DNA from: Kalaharituber pfeilii
Taxonomy: Eukaryota > Ascomycota > Pezizomycetes > Pezizales > Pezizaceae
Length of the DNA: 64,000 bases
NCBI GenBank assembly: GCA_015179045.1
Contig: WHUZ01000094.1
Span: 124,001-188,000, forward strand
Reading direction: 5' to 3'
Each line of letters opens with the position of its first letter. Positions within the stretch are counted from its first letter, which is position 1. The position numbers and the translations under genes are program-made. Below, piece by piece: positions 12,203 through 24,150 of this stretch. Below the pieces are notes generated by a model. The model worked only from the letters and a program-made list of their open reading frames with translations. It ran no database searches and was not told the origin of the DNA.

Positions 12203-15200
12203 TCATCTTTCTGGATGCCTTTCTCTTGCATCTAGCATTGCTATCCGCTTTTGACAGAGTTCCAGCAGGGCCTGCAGTTGCTTCCTTTCTAGTTCGGGGA
12301 CCGTAGCAGCGGAATCGGTAGAATCTGCTGGGGAGAATGGAGGTTGCTCGGTAGGTATTTGTGGAGCAGATGCGTGATGAGCCAATGCAGTGTTTGTACC
12401 ACTACTTGAACGGAGCAATGCTTGTACGCTGGTGGGCGCTTCAGCCTACAAGTATGATTAGTACCAACAGCATGCAAGAGATGACATAATTCCTACCAGA
12501 AGAGCATTAATTAAAGAAGAAAGATCGTCCGCATTCTGAAACACCTTCAGCCCCGCACCACCTTTCTGGCTCAGCATAAGCAATGTGTGGACGAGTTCGC
12601 TTTCGTCTGAGGACCTATCAACAATAGACGGTTCTGTAATTGTATCTTCGTCAACAAAGCTCTGTTCTCTAGAGGCAGGTACTGTCGAGTCCCCGTTACT
12701 TGTGATCAGCCTCCGCCGTTTGGATGTGTCCGCAGAATTATCGAATAGATGGCCTCTTGCATGCTCCCTATTACAGAATGGTTAGTCATCGACTACAGAT
12801 ACAGACCAATAGACCGCCTTACGCTTTGATTTTGTCGATAAAATCCAGCTTGATACCACGTTCCGGAAGCCGATATATTATGCCCCCGTCCTCATGTTCA
12901 GTGAACTGCATCTCCTCCTCACTCTCGCTATTTTCAATTTCTATATATCCGTTATTTTTGTGACCCCTCCGTAGATATGTGTCTACAACTTTAGCATTCC
13001 GCGGACGTCTCGGCTGGAGCTGTGCTCATCAAAAGAAAAGACAAAATAACAAATATTAGCCCTCCTGCAGTTGCCAAGCATGCCACGAAACAGCGGATCG
13101 AGGGATGTTAAGAGGGGGGAGAGAAGGATTGGGAGAGAACTTACCAATCCCTGTTCTGCATGAGCAGGGCACATCCATTTCCGCAACTGAGAGGGTGGAT
13201 TTGCTAGGGGTGGATTGAGACAATCCAGGTGCCAATACAATGGACAAAAGTCGCAAGCAACAATTTTCTTTTGGCCGAGTGAGGATAGCTCACACTTATA
13301 ACAGAAAATGGGATTCCCATTTTTATCCTTGGTTCGATAGTGGTCCAATTCTTCAACAAAACCCCCACGTCTGTAATTCAAGTTAATACCATACCATACG
13401 TGGTTTACATGTATTGATTGGCTTACCTAGTAGGCTTGTTATCCTGTAACTCCATATACTCCCCATTGGTTCCAGACTGGACTCCTTGAAAGTAGGTTTT
13501 TATGTGCTCTGGTAGACTGAAACTAATGGGATTTCTTCTTTCGATATCTTCAAGTAGAGGACCAAATAGCCCACGAGGCTGTTTTACTGGTGGATTCATC
13601 TGAGTGCTGCATTTATTGCAGTACCAGGAATCCTCAGGAATATTATTTTCATCGACAGGCGGATTGATGCAAGTGAAATGGAAGGACTTGGGGCATCTAT
13701 CACAGCACAGGAATTTCCCTGGACCATTGCAGACGCAACAGAGGTCGTCGTTCTCCTATCAAAGTTTTGATTAGTAATATGCCCAATGCCATAAAGCTAC
13801 GTGCAATCGTCGTAGCATATGGCTGAGTGATGCTTTTACTTACTGATACTGCTTCCGAAGCGTAACGAGCCCCTCGTACACCCGGGTCTGCGGTTGGATT
13901 TCCAAGCCCAGCCAACACAAATGATCCTGTCTTGTTTTTCACAGGACTTTTTCAAGAAGTAAGTGACCGTACAAAAGTTTTGAAGAGGTTGGGTCGATGC
14001 TGTGGTATCAAGAAAGCAGAAAAATTTGATACATTTTACAGATGAGAAGTGAACGAAATATGAACGATAGGAAAATCTCAAGTCACAGTATAGAAAAACG
14101 GGGGTATCTTGAACATATACAGTAAGAAGGCCTTGATTGAAACACTGAAGGAAGGCAATTACATACGATGTTTTGACTCTTGTTTGCCGCTTTTTCTTCG
14201 GTGGGGCACCTATCTCAGGATGTTCAAGCGCCGGGGGAGTGCCGTTTGTAGCCTCAGCAGGCGGAGGTGTGGACGGAGGATCGGGAGAACGAGGCCGTTT
14301 CCGTGAGATTGGAGTTTCCTTCTTTGCAGAGGCTCGTGTTGAGACACCAACTCCAGCTGTGCCTGTAGCAACCAGAGCGTCATCATCATCGTCGTCATCA
14401 TTATCGTCATCAATAAACCGTATTGCACTTTCTCCAACGGCAATATCCTCACTAGGCATTTTTTTCCTCAACTCGGCCTTCACCTGCTCGTAGCGTAAAT
14501 CTAACTCTGCCTGTGTTGGCTCAGAATTAGTATTGGCGACTTGCTTAGCCTTGTCCTGGTTCTGTGTTACTGTTGCAGGGGGGGAACAGGGTTCGCTTGG
14601 CCCGCCGTGAAAAGGGGGGTTCTCTGTGTTTGAGTCGGGAGAGAGTCCTGATAACTCAGATGTTGCGTCTGGCTGAGGTGTAGCCTCTTGGTTTTCCTGT
14701 AGCCTTCTTGATGTTCTGCGTCCCTTTCTACCCCGAACGGGTTCAGGCACAACTAATTTTCGGTTGCTGCTCGTTAGGGTAGGGGTATTCTTGGGAGTAA
14801 CTGGTACAGCTGTAATTGCAGCGGGATTGATTCCATTTGAATCAGACTGAGCTGATTGTTTCTCCAGTTTCTCCCTAGCTGTCCTTATGTGGGCTTGAAA
14901 CGCTACAGTCTGTTCCGGTGTTGCCTTTTGTGCAAGTACAGCATCCAATAGTTCCCCCAACTCCGGATTTTCCATAGAATCTTCGTAAAGTCTCTGTATA
15001 GCCTTACCCAGAACCTCCATCCCCACCCGTGCACTCCTATCCACAGCTGCTTGAACGACTGCTGATAACTTCTGACGTCCCACCTCGGTTTTCGTGCTCG
15101 GAAATTCCTCGGGGGCGTCTGGAAATGTGAACTTCCGTAACTCCACGGTTGGCGATGGCGGCGTAAGTGTTGGAGCTTCCACTTTCAACGTAGAAGTACC

Positions 15201-15632
15201 GACTGCTATATCAAGCATTTTCATTCCATTGCTTTCCCTAACTGACTGTAGGTGTGTCCCCTTCGCATTGCCGTTCATCATTGGCCCCTTCCCAGCTCCC
15301 TTCTTCCCTCCATGCTGTTTCGGTAAAATCTTCGCCGAAGGCAGTGTTCCCAAAGGCTGCATGAACGCTGTCGATGAGTTTGGTTGCGTGGACAAGTCAT
15401 AATCCTTATATGATGCCCGAGCCTCAGCCAGCGGAGGCTCTATCCACTCCGGCAATTCAAATGGCTGATCCGACTCCTTTGTCTTAGGCTTTGACTTTGA
15501 CGTCGATTTATCGGTCGATTTGGGGCCCGCCGCAGCGCCGCTCGCTGGTGTGGAAGCGGAATTATTGTGGTTCTTGAATGGAGTCGACTTGCGGGATGCC
15601 GAACGTGACGGCCGCCCAGAGGACTTTGGCAT
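12203..15632 (-). CDS. RCO1: double PHD-finger protein, Rco1/Cph1-like (Rpd3S histone deacetylase)
   Basis: Seven exons in transcription order: 15632-14167, 13946-13844, 13755-13427, 13370-13145, 13019-12823, 12767-12497, 12445-12203. Together they give 944 residues. All six introns are GT..AG and the phases agree throughout. The long first exon is disordered, S/P/K-rich, with an acidic D-run and basic patches. PHD1 at about 524-572 shows C-x2-C..C-x2-C..H-x2-C..C-x2-C (DLCCVCNGPG, FLCCDRCPKSFHF). PHD2 at about 656-705 (FCYKCELSS, IVACDFCPLYWHLDCLNPPL) follows an RRGGFVEELDHY linker. Two spaced PHDs with this linker are typical of yeast Rco1 / S. pombe Cph1, the Rpd3S subunits that help recognise H3K36-methylated nucleosomes and repress cryptic transcription. 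I chose ATG 15,632, the first ATG in frame. A 72-base 5' UTR intron (GTGAGT at 15,705, acceptor at 15,633) may lie just upstream. Confidence 0.82.
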
Positions 15633-18363
15633 CTTGGGGGGGGGGGGGGGTTGGTGTTGGGATCCTCGGGGCAACCAGCGGGACGCAAACACCGCACCTA
15701 CTCACCACAAGAAAAAAAAAAAAAAAGAAACGACCAAGAGGGTATCTTTTGAGGCTTAGCTCAAATTCAAGGTCTGGACACGAGGAAAATTAGGCTGTCG
15801 CGAACTTTGAATCGCGTCGTGAGGACTTGGGTGTTGTGGTGGAGGAGGGAAGAGAGGCTACTCCGGACGGGCTGGGCGAGGGTTGAGGTGCAGGGGTTGT
15901 TTGGGGGGGAGGGGGGGGGAGGAGTGGTGAGGCAGGCAGTCGCAGTTACGCTGGGCGGACGGGCGGACGGCGAAGAGGCCTGCGCAGCGCGGTGCGGTGT
16001 AGCGTGGGAGGCCCGGCTGCGAGCAACGTTAACTTGGGGCTGCGGAAGCGCTGGACGCTGTGCTGAACGCAGTGCTGAACGCTGTGCTGGGCGCCCTCCG
16101 CGCTACGGAGCTGATGTGCGTCTCCGGCCCAGCAGGTGCGAGCGCGGGGCGGCCTCCTGCGGGTGTGGGGGGCGGCGACGACGACGACGACGACGACGGT
16201 GTGCTGACAAGAACCCCGGCGGCCTGGACGCTGCTTGGGACGGACGAAACGCAGTGGCTATCACAGGTCACGGGTTGTCTCTACATCTCTACGGCGGCCA
16301 GCCAGGCACGTCTCTCACGGGTCCGGGTGTGATTGGCAGAGCTATGCAACTCCACCCTCCACACATCCCCCCTCCCCGCTCCGGCCGGCCGAACCAGCTC
16401 CACACGGCACTCGCTGCCTCCTTGTGCAAAAGCCTTCACGCCCACGCCTTCCACGCAACAGTTCCTCTGAAATGAACCCCCCCCCCCCCCCAGCATGCAA
16501 CGTTGTATTCTCCGCTTCCAGCGCCGCACACCCTTTGTAATGCATTCCATTCCACATGATAAGCTGTTTATAGTATCTCCATGATCCTCTATATCACATG
16601 ACTTCCACCCTTCGATGGTGAATTCGCCCCTCTCGGGATTTCGAAATGAACCCATTCGTAACCAGACTACCCACTCGTAGTAAACCGAACACGCGCCCAC
16701 ATCACAAACCAATATCGAAAATTACCTCTGGAATATATACCAGTCTCACGCACTGTGCCCTATTAGTTTCTATAAACCAAAAAAAAAACCGATAATTCAT
16801 GCCCCGTCATCATGGCACCCCGATCTTGCTCTTGATTAAGTTGCGTTGTCCTTTCAGGTGTTTTATTTCTCAGAATATTAGCTTTTGAACACGTCAGTTT
16901 TCAATGAATCGGGTATCCATCAGAACTGCAAGTGCTGAACCTCTAACCAAATCATAGAGGAAGAAAAGTGATGCAAATATTCCACCTTGCAGGTTATCAG
17001 AAAAGCCAATAATCATGATAGATCGAACATGTAATCTGAGTATCTTCGCGAAGCATTTAGATATTTGGTAGGGTATATGATCATCTTCAAAGGATAGGGC
17101 ACCTCTGGATAGAGCACCTTTATCTCTTTCAGCATATTTGGACCGATATTTTTTCTTTTTCTCTTTTTGTTTCTTGCTTTTCTTTTCTTTTCTTTCTACT
17201 TTGAAAACAGGAGGGAATCTCTGTATGTAATCCTGATACAATCTTTAATAGTGGCAGTTGTATTCCAGAACTAAGCATCAGAATTCCGCAAGGGCCGAGT
17301 AGCATTGTGAATCCATTCAGGCCAGAATGAATTGAAGAAGGCAGGTAGCCCCATAACCATGATGCCTGGTAAATTCAACAATAGCGGCAGAGTCCAGTAT
17401 TGAACATAGGCAGTATAGTTGAGACTAAGTCAAGCGCAGAACATTCAGTGTAGGGATACTAAACTTTGGAAGGGGATTCAGAAGCTGTCGACGTTGGGCT
17501 GCAAGTTCGAGTACTAGTAGCGTGAGAAGTTCTTAGAATCATGCTATCTAGAACAGTGTACTACACAGTCAGCTTAATGAACCCGAACATGGATATCCAC
17601 AGATATAACATACACATTTCAGGAAGATGGTAAATCTCAAAAGGGCTGTTGTAGGGGCGCAAAGGTGCAATCATCAGTCGAGGTGATATCTCTGACCCAC
17701 TACTAGGCAGACAGGGTCGGAAAAGCCGAACTGCTCGAAGGCCCTCTGCGCTTGCGACACCTGCTATTCCGCTCTTGCTCGGCTCGTTTGAACTGCGGCA
17801 ACCTCACTGCCCATCGCGGATAGCGGAACCGCTTGCGTTTGGAATTCTTGCTCAGGTAATGCCGCCTAGAAGAAGAAAACGGCTTTTGTTTATTAAACCG
17901 GAGTTGCACGCGCTTCAACAGGAAAGTGAGGGGGGTCATGCAAGTTGTGGTGGGGTATGTGGAGTCCGTTGCATGAGACTTTCGAGAACTGGCCGCGCGA
18001 GGCTTGGAATGCACAGGCAGGTTCGAGCCGGTGAGGTCGCGGACGGCGCTCCATTCTGGTGCCTTGCACCCCACACCGCACGGCGCGGGGATGCTGGAGG
18101 TCGGTAGGCCGGGCTGTGCTCTGCGCACCTTCTGCTGTGATCGCTGCCCCGATGCTGGCGTGCACCAGGCCGCGCCTTGGCGCAGCGTACCTTCCTCCGA
18201 GTAATCTTGGCGCTCTCGCTTCAAAGAAACGCGTCTTGCTCTACGGTTCCTAGGCCGCCAGCCCCCACACTCGCCTGCGCCCCCCAATTGGCCACAAACA
18301 CCATTCGTATTAGCACTTGCGCACGTAGTATAACCAGTGACTTTCACCCTCCGCAATACGTCA
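15633..18363. other. divergent intergenic region between the PHD and BTB genes
   Basis: Next to the PHD gene, 15,636-15,650 is a G15 run (C15 on the transcribed strand) that would form the pyrimidine tract of a possible 5' UTR intron. From 15,800 to 16,250 the DNA is GC-rich with a GAC repeat at about 16,178-16,197. From 16,500 to 17,700 it is AT-rich, with no gene seen. From 17,750 to 18,330 it is GC-rich again and probably holds the BTB gene promoter and leader. The open frames of 200-300 codons here have arginine- or serine-biased composition without motifs, and I treat them as chance. Confidence 0.45.
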
Positions 18364-19403
18364 ATGGACTTCTCTGTAAACCTTCCAGCGGCACCTAGCG
18401 CTGCAGACACTGTCAACAACGGTCCCACATCAGCGGCTGCTGAGACTAGCAATACTGCAGGCGACAGCTCAGCCGCCCGCGATGATGTTACGATGGAGAT
18501 AGTTGAAGCGCAAACTGGAGAGGGCAATGGTGTCACACACACTGGCGAAGACAGCGCTCTCATAGCTAGCAGGATGGCATTTTTGGAGTGGGTGCTTGTC
18601 AAGCATTCGTTGCAAACCTTTTCTAACGACTATTCGCCTGTGCTAGTTATCTCAAATCCCCAATCATCACCCTTCTCATTGGGCCACCTGAGCGGGAAAC
18701 TGCGCTCACTGCGCATCAGCTATTTCTTTCTCGCTCGCCTTTCTTCCAGAACATTTTCTCTGCTTCTCCAACTCCGACAGTGTCCCTTCCTGATGAGGAC
18801 TTGGATGCCATGGGCTGCTTTTTACAGTTCTTGTACACTGGAGAGTATTTCCCTCGCATCATCAAAAGTCGTACTGGTGAGGAGCACCTGGAAAAGGACC
18901 CAACTGATCCTAACAGTAGCTCGGAAATTGACGAGGACGGTGCCGGTTTGCTCAAACATGCTAAGGTCTATACATTAGCTGAGAAACTGGGACTCGCAGA
19001 ACTGAAGCATCTGGCGCATGCAAAAATTCATAGAATCAACTCCACTGCGAAAGGAGAGTTGGCTTATGCGAGGTTCGTCTATGCTAACACGCCAAGGGAG
19101 GATACTACCATTAGAGCCCCTATCGCGAGTTTCTGGGCCCATAGAAGTAAGTGCCATGTGAAGTTTTTACTCCACGTTTACGGTTGCTAACATGGTGCAG
19201 GTCATATTCTCCGTCATGAGGCAGAGGACGAGTTCCGACGTATGGTGTTGGAATTCCCACAATTTGCCTATGATATCTTATCAATGGTTTTGGACCAAAA
19301 GGAAAAGGGAAGTAAAGACAAGGACAAGGATGACGGAACTTCCGGTGGCCTAGAACGATCCAAGCCCGGTAGGAAGAGGCCTAGACTGAGTACTCTCTCA
19401 TGA
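18364..19403 (+). CDS. BTB/POZ domain protein
   Basis: Three exons, 18364-18587, 18647-19146 and 19201-19403, give 308 residues. Intron 1 (59 bases) has GTGGGT, a TCTAAC branch and TGCTAG. Intron 2 (54 bases) has GTAAGT, GCTAAC and TGCAG. Splicing intron 1 joins MAFLDYLKSP to IITLLIGPP, restoring a continuous BTB fold from about residue 72. The visible landmarks are ALTAHQLFLSRSPFFQNIFS (the H-x..L-x-x-x-S-x-x-F core) and CFLQFLYTGEYFP. An acidic loop and a helical AKVYTLAEKLGLAELKHLA segment follow. The N-terminus is low-complexity A/S/T/N-rich. The C-terminus is charged (K/D-rich) and ends in a possible nuclear signal, GRKRPR. Fungal BTB-only proteins of this layout dimerise and may be Cullin-3 adaptors, but no partner domain (MATH, Kelch, zinc finger) is present, so the role is unknown. 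Confidence 0.85.
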
Positions 19404-20509
19404 CTAGCCGGGGTAGTAATTGGGACAGGCATTCCACCAACCTGAACTGCCACAATGATCCCCCAATGAGGAATGCATGGCTTGACGGAAAGCTGTTCAC
19501 GGCCCTTGGTACATGGTTCAGGCTATATACAAGGAAGGAAGAAGTTATGTATGGGAGCAACAGAAAACAGCACCATTGCATGACAGGTCTATCGGGTCAT
19601 GGTTTGATGAACTTGTCTAACAGGTATTGTTCCAGGCACTATCAATCGGTTTATCAGCACTCTTATTATGTGTATGCGTTGTATTATAATGGATGCAGGG
19701 TCTAATTTCATATATGTCTCTTCTTCTAGCGAGTTTTCCTGCCTTCGTGCTTATGTATGCATTTGCACTGCGTTTCGTCCTTTGTTTTCTCTTTTCTTAC
19801 TGCTTATGAGCGGCAAGACCATTAGTAGTAGGAGTTCGGCCTTTCAGTACTAGGATCCTGGGCTACTGCAGGCACTCTCTCTTATCGTTATGATCAACGC
19901 TTCAGTTCTAACTTCACCTCGCCGCTTTCAAGAGGTATTATCGGGAATAACCCCTCCTAGGTTTTTTTTGATGGGCACGATAAGGATTACGTGGGAGCAT
20001 TCGGAGATTTACGTGGTGAGGTAGAGACGGAGCCTCTTGTGATTTCCTTCCTCCCCGAGTGGAAACGCAAGGAACGCATAAAGTCCCGATTAGGACGCAT
20101 AATACTCACAACCAATCATTTGAGTCTCAGTTTGTATAAAGAGTTGTGACGAGTAAGTGCCCGTGACATGCTCTCTTCTAATTAGTCTGGGAACATTTCT
20201 AAGTTGCCTAATTGGGCTGGTTGGGATGGAGGAAATACTACCCACCCATAATTCCTTCAATACATTGCTTTAAGCGGATAAATCGACTGGTTCTACTTAC
20301 TATTCTTGGAGCGGACAAGGCATAACATAAAATCTAGAAGTACAATAGGTATTGAACTTTAAACTTGGGGTACGAGAAACCTAAACTTGGTGAGGACGTG
20401 AGATGATAAGTTGTAGTGTAGTCTAGGGAATGGTAGTCCGGCCGGCGGGTCGTGCCAGCCAGACTATAGGGGTGGTAGTGATAACTACATAGTCTCATGT
20501 CATACATAC
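19404..20509. other. intergenic, no gene seen
   Basis: The first few hundred bases are probably the BTB gene 3' UTR. After that no coding or RNA signal was found up to the transposon-like element at 20,513. Confidence 0.4.
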
Positions 20510-20512
20510 TTA

Positions 20513-21323
20513 GGCCCTGTTTGGTTGCAAATTGGTCGTATCAGATAGTTTAGACCTAGCGAGGCCAAGGCAGTAAGAATGCAATTGGAACCGGGGAGGT
20601 GTTTGTTGGCTACAATTTGACTACGTACCAACAGATATGCAGTGCAAAACATCAGCGACTTGAAGGTTCGTTTGCTACATTTGCATTGTGCAAAAAAAAA
20701 AAAAAAAAAGAAAAAATGGGATCCCGTGACCACCAATGTCAAACTTGTCCATTGCAGCTATTGCATTCCGAGTCTCAAGCTACTACTGCTATCACCATCA
20801 CTGTCAATGCCTTCTGCTATAGCATTCAATCAGCCTTCCTAAATGTCAGAACTATGAGCAAAGTGGACCTTCCAAAGGACGCTGCAGGTTTGCTGAAAAA
20901 TAGACCTCCTGTAAGTATGCATTTCCTTGCAATGCTGATCTCCACATAGGAGTATTATTGTAAAATAACAGCATGTACTCTGTATTTCCATTCCAGTTGC
21001 CAATAATAGGTCTGGAGTGAGGATATTGCGAGGGTTGAGTTCTGCCATAATAATGGTGCAATGCGATGTTGATGTCATGATGTGATGTTAATGTCATGAT
21101 GTGATGTAATAGTGTGATGCAGTTTGCTATAGCAAGTGAAATGATACATGGCGGCTATACTGGACAGTTCCTGGTTACGAGACTAGGACAGTTCCAACTT
21201 TTGCGGGCGGAAACTCACAGTTTAGTTTCATCAACAATCCTAGCGAAACGTAGAAATCGTTTTGGTTGCCGTTCATAGTTTCCACTTGAAATCTCGGCTA
21301 TATGTGGTCAACCAAATAGGGCC
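20513..21323. mobile_element. non-autonomous Tourist/PIF-Harbinger-like element (811 bp)
   Basis: The left end reads GGCCCTGTTTGGTTG. The right end, reverse-complemented, reads GGCCCTATTTGGTTG. These are 15-base terminal inverted repeats with one mismatch. Both ends are flanked by TTA (20,510-20,512 and 21,324-21,326), the three-base target duplication typical of PIF/Harbinger transposons. The GGCCCTGTTTGG terminus resembles Tourist-type MITEs. No transposase frame is present inside. The body holds a poly(A) run and a GATGT(T/C)ATGATGT-type tandem repeat near 21,064-21,107, and GGTTGC motifs recur near both ends (20,523 and 21,264), as is common for transposase-binding subterminal repeats. 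The superfamily is inferred from termini and TSD only. Confidence 0.65.
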
Positions 21324-21593
21324 TTAAGGAGTAGTAGCAAACTCTTCTGACTAAGTCCTTATGTAGTTACTTTGGCTTTTGAGATGACTCAGCAATCGTG
21401 ACCATATCATACTAGCCGAAGACTTACATAGGGTCTTGGCATGAGACTAGACTTACATCAAACGCGTTACTAACCATCACAACGCCCGCCCTCTTTCAGC
21501 TCATTATTGTCAACATACTTTCGCCTACAGCAATAGCAAAACTCTAGACATAATACACAAAACATTCGCTTTGCAGAAAAAGCAACAGATTCG

Positions 21594-23474
21594 ATGCCGC
21601 GTCCGTTTTTACAGCGCAAGCCACCAGCGGCTCGAAAGTCGGCGGCTGCAGCTCACACAGAACTAGAGGAAGCAAATGAGATAAGCAAAAATGTCCCCGC
21701 GCCCAAGGAAGCCACTTCAGGAAAATCAAAAATGTCCCAGCTAGCAGCGAAAATTACTAGAGTCGGAAAGGCGGGGCGGGGTAGCACAGGCAATGGTGGG
21801 CTTCTCAGTGGTGGGAGCGGGGTTCAGGAAACAGTTTCTGCAACTACTCACAACGACGAAGCTGTACAAGCGGTGGAACAAAGAGTTACGAGGGGAAGAA
21901 AAGGGCAGGCGGAGGATCCTACGCCAGCTCATGAACAGAAAAATTTAGTTCCAAAGGCAGAGGTTGAGGGGGAGGAGAAGGAGAGCACTCCGCTGAGGAG
22001 AACAACGCGCGGAAAGGGTGCAAAGAAAGCATCAATTATTGACCCTGACGTGACACCAAAGGCAATCGTTGCGACGAAGGGCAATGAGACTTTGGATATG
22101 GCAAGTACAACTGACGTTCCAATTTCAGCGAAGAAGGTCTCTTCCAAGAGCAGGAAAGTAGATACGAAAGGGAAAGGCCGAGCAATAGAGGAACCTGCCG
22201 ATGAAAAATCAGTTCATAATTTTGCAGTGCCACCATCATCGCCTCCACCGATTATGGGCGCAGCCAGTACAGAAAGCGTTACTGAACAGGATAATCAATC
22301 TTCTACGTCTTCAATTTATGGAGATGAGAATCTTCTACCTGTAATACAGTCCACACCAAAAGCAAGCAGCGCAAATCCACAAGCTACACCTCCCAGGAGA
22401 CAACGTGCGGATTTTTCCGACGATGAAGGATATACCCCACCCAGCTCTAAACGCATAATCAAACCAGCAAATCTACATCTTGCTCCTGTCAGACGACGAT
22501 TATGGGAGTCGAGCTCCCCAGCTCCATCACTTGTACAAACAGAGCTTCCGAATGCGGTAGAGGCGCCCTCATTTGATATATATGAAGATAGTAGTCCTGC
22601 AAAATCATCGACGAAGCCAGAATTATCACGATTGATGGACATTGATGCTAGAGGTGATGGTGCAAGTGCGAATATTCTGCGTACGCCCAAGAAGAATCCC
22701 GCAGGGAGGCCCACTAAGCGTACCAGCAGCGGCGGGAAAAAGACTCCCGATGGAAAAATTGTGGAAGTTGATGAAAGCGGGTCGGACAGTGATAGCAGCA
22801 GCGTTAGCAGCAGTTCTGCAGATGAGGTAGAGGCAACTGTGACGGACACAAAACCAAAGCGTCAGAAGCGGGCTGCCTCAACAAAGGAACTTAATACGAA
22901 GGATCTATTAGAATTTGTACCACGGCGAAGGAGAACGGGAAAGAGTCGGGCGACGAGGAACAAAGCACCTGTTAACGTAGTAGAGGATGATTTCAGCGTG
23001 GACCTCACATCCGAGCAAGAGGAGGAAATCCAGCGTGTTACAGCTAAAAAGAAAGTGATAAAAGCCAGTTCCGCAAAAGGCAACAAGACAGCAACTACAA
23101 CTAAGGTCGCAAAAGCTGCTACCACTAAGTTGAAAACTAGCAAAGCAACAAAAGCTGCGGGTAAAGTGGAGACCCCAGTCAAGACTCGAAAAAACTCACT
23201 TTCGGAAGGTCAGCGATCATCGTCGGCCCGCCGCTCTGCTTCTAAGACATATTCGCGCCCCAAATCTGTGGATAACGCTAGTGACTCTAGCCTTACGCCT
23301 GTCCCTGTCGATAAAGAGAACGAAATCTCGGTTGAGCCAAGTAGTGAATTGGGAACAGATGAGCTAGGCATCTCAAAAGAAGGAAGGAAGCAATTGAAGG
23401 CCATAAAGAAGCACTTTGAGGTGGTGGATGAGTGGGAGATGGAGTTTGAAGATGTGGCGAATAGCTCTCTCTGA
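21594..23474 (+). CDS. basic disordered protein with sororin-like C-terminus (candidate cohesin protector)
   Basis: A single exon of 626 residues starting at the first ATG. The N-terminal 540 residues are low-complexity (K/S/T/A/E/P-rich), with many S/T-P sites (for example TPKA, TPPRR, TPKK, TPPSSK, TPDGK, TPVKTR) that could be CDK targets, and several basic nuclear-signal-like clusters. The last 80 residues carry three recognisable elements: KTYSR at 551-555, a KEN box in DKENE at 574-576, and a terminal block (RKQLKAIKKHFEVVDEWEME then FEDV) ending five residues before the stop. Animal sororin combines a KEN degron, a [KR][ST]YSR Pds5-binding motif, and a C-terminal domain with DEW...EFE. 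The classical FGF motif is not present. Fungal sororins are very divergent, so this assignment is inference. A generic basic chromatin protein is the alternative. Confidence 0.5.
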   Translation: MPRPFLQRKPPAARKSAAAAHTELEEANEISKNVPAPKEATSGKSKMSQLAAKITRVGKAGRGSTGNGGLLSGGSGVQETVSATTHNDEAVQAVEQRVTRGRKGQAEDPTPAHEQKNLVPKAEVEGEEKESTPLRRTTRGKGAKKASIIDPDVTPKAIVATKGNETLDMASTTDVPISAKKVSSKSRKVDTKGKGRAIEEPADEKSVHNFAVPPSSPPPIMGAASTESVTEQDNQSSTSSIYGDENLLPVIQSTPKASSANPQATPPRRQRADFSDDEGYTPPSSKRIIKPANLHLAPVRRRLWESSSPAPSLVQTELPNAVEAPSFDIYEDSSPAKSSTKPELSRLMDIDARGDGASANILRTPKKNPAGRPTKRTSSGGKKTPDGKIVEVDESGSDSDSSSVSSSSADEVEATVTDTKPKRQKRAASTKELNTKDLLEFVPRRRRTGKSRATRNKAPVNVVEDDFSVDLTSEQEEEIQRVTAKKKVIKASSAKGNKTATTTKVAKAATTKLKTSKATKAAGKVETPVKTRKNSLSEGQRSSSARRSASKTYSRPKSVDNASDSSLTPVPVDKENEISVEPSSELGTDELGISKEGRKQLKAIKKHFEVVDEWEMEFEDVANSSL

Positions 23475-23514
23475 GTCATGATTTTGCTTTGTTTTTTCAT
23501 ACCATGTTCTTGCT

Positions 23515-23546
<32 letters not shown>

Positions 23547-24150
23547 CTCAGCTGTGATATTTTCTATTCTTGATTCTTTGCGGGTACGGCGCAGGATTGG
23601 TGATGGTCCTGTTATATTATTTTCTGCTTATGTGGATTGGGCGGTTCTGTTGGGTTGTTCTTGTTATGTGCTCTGCTTTGCTGAGTCGATATGTTGGCGA
23701 TTTGCTTGTGTTGATGATATGTATATCGTTCCAATTTGTCAGTCTTGCGGTAATGGGATATTCCGATATATTGCTATTGTTGCGTCCATCACGTTGTTTT
23801 CTAGCGACAATATGACTGATTTTGTCGACCCTAATTCAACATGTGAGGATAAAGCAAGTAGAACCACAGGAGTCAAGGTACAAATTGCTTGTCGCATTCG
23901 GTCGCACCGTCGTTCGGATCGAGTTTCGCTGCGACTCTTTTGCACTGAAAATTTGTTTACCACGGTACGTCAGTGTCTGGGTCCTGCCCGCTGCAGCACA
24001 AGGAAAGCGAAAAAGCCCCCAACTTCGCCCAAACTCGCACCCACACACAACCCCGCATCCTCATCAAAAAGCCAGGACCTGCTTTAGATTGCTCCATCTG
24101 CGACCCCGAATTCAACCACAGGAAGAGCAGAGCATTGCAAAGAACACAAG
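23475..24150. other. intergenic with poly(T) tract, then Cdb4 promoter
   Basis: A run of 31 T's (23,516-23,546) follows the stop of the upstream gene. The rest is the promoter and short leader of the Cdb4/EBP1 gene. No further gene is seen. Confidence 0.5.

Noticed and set aside
15807..16475. 222-codon open frame on the + strand
   Set aside because: Arg/Gly/Ala-rich, from a GC-rich stretch with GAC repeats. No domain or splice context was found.
17703..18602. 299-codon open frame on the minus strand upstream of and overlapping the BTB gene
   Set aside because: Overlaps the well-supported first BTB exon. Its composition is arginine/serine-biased and it has no motif.
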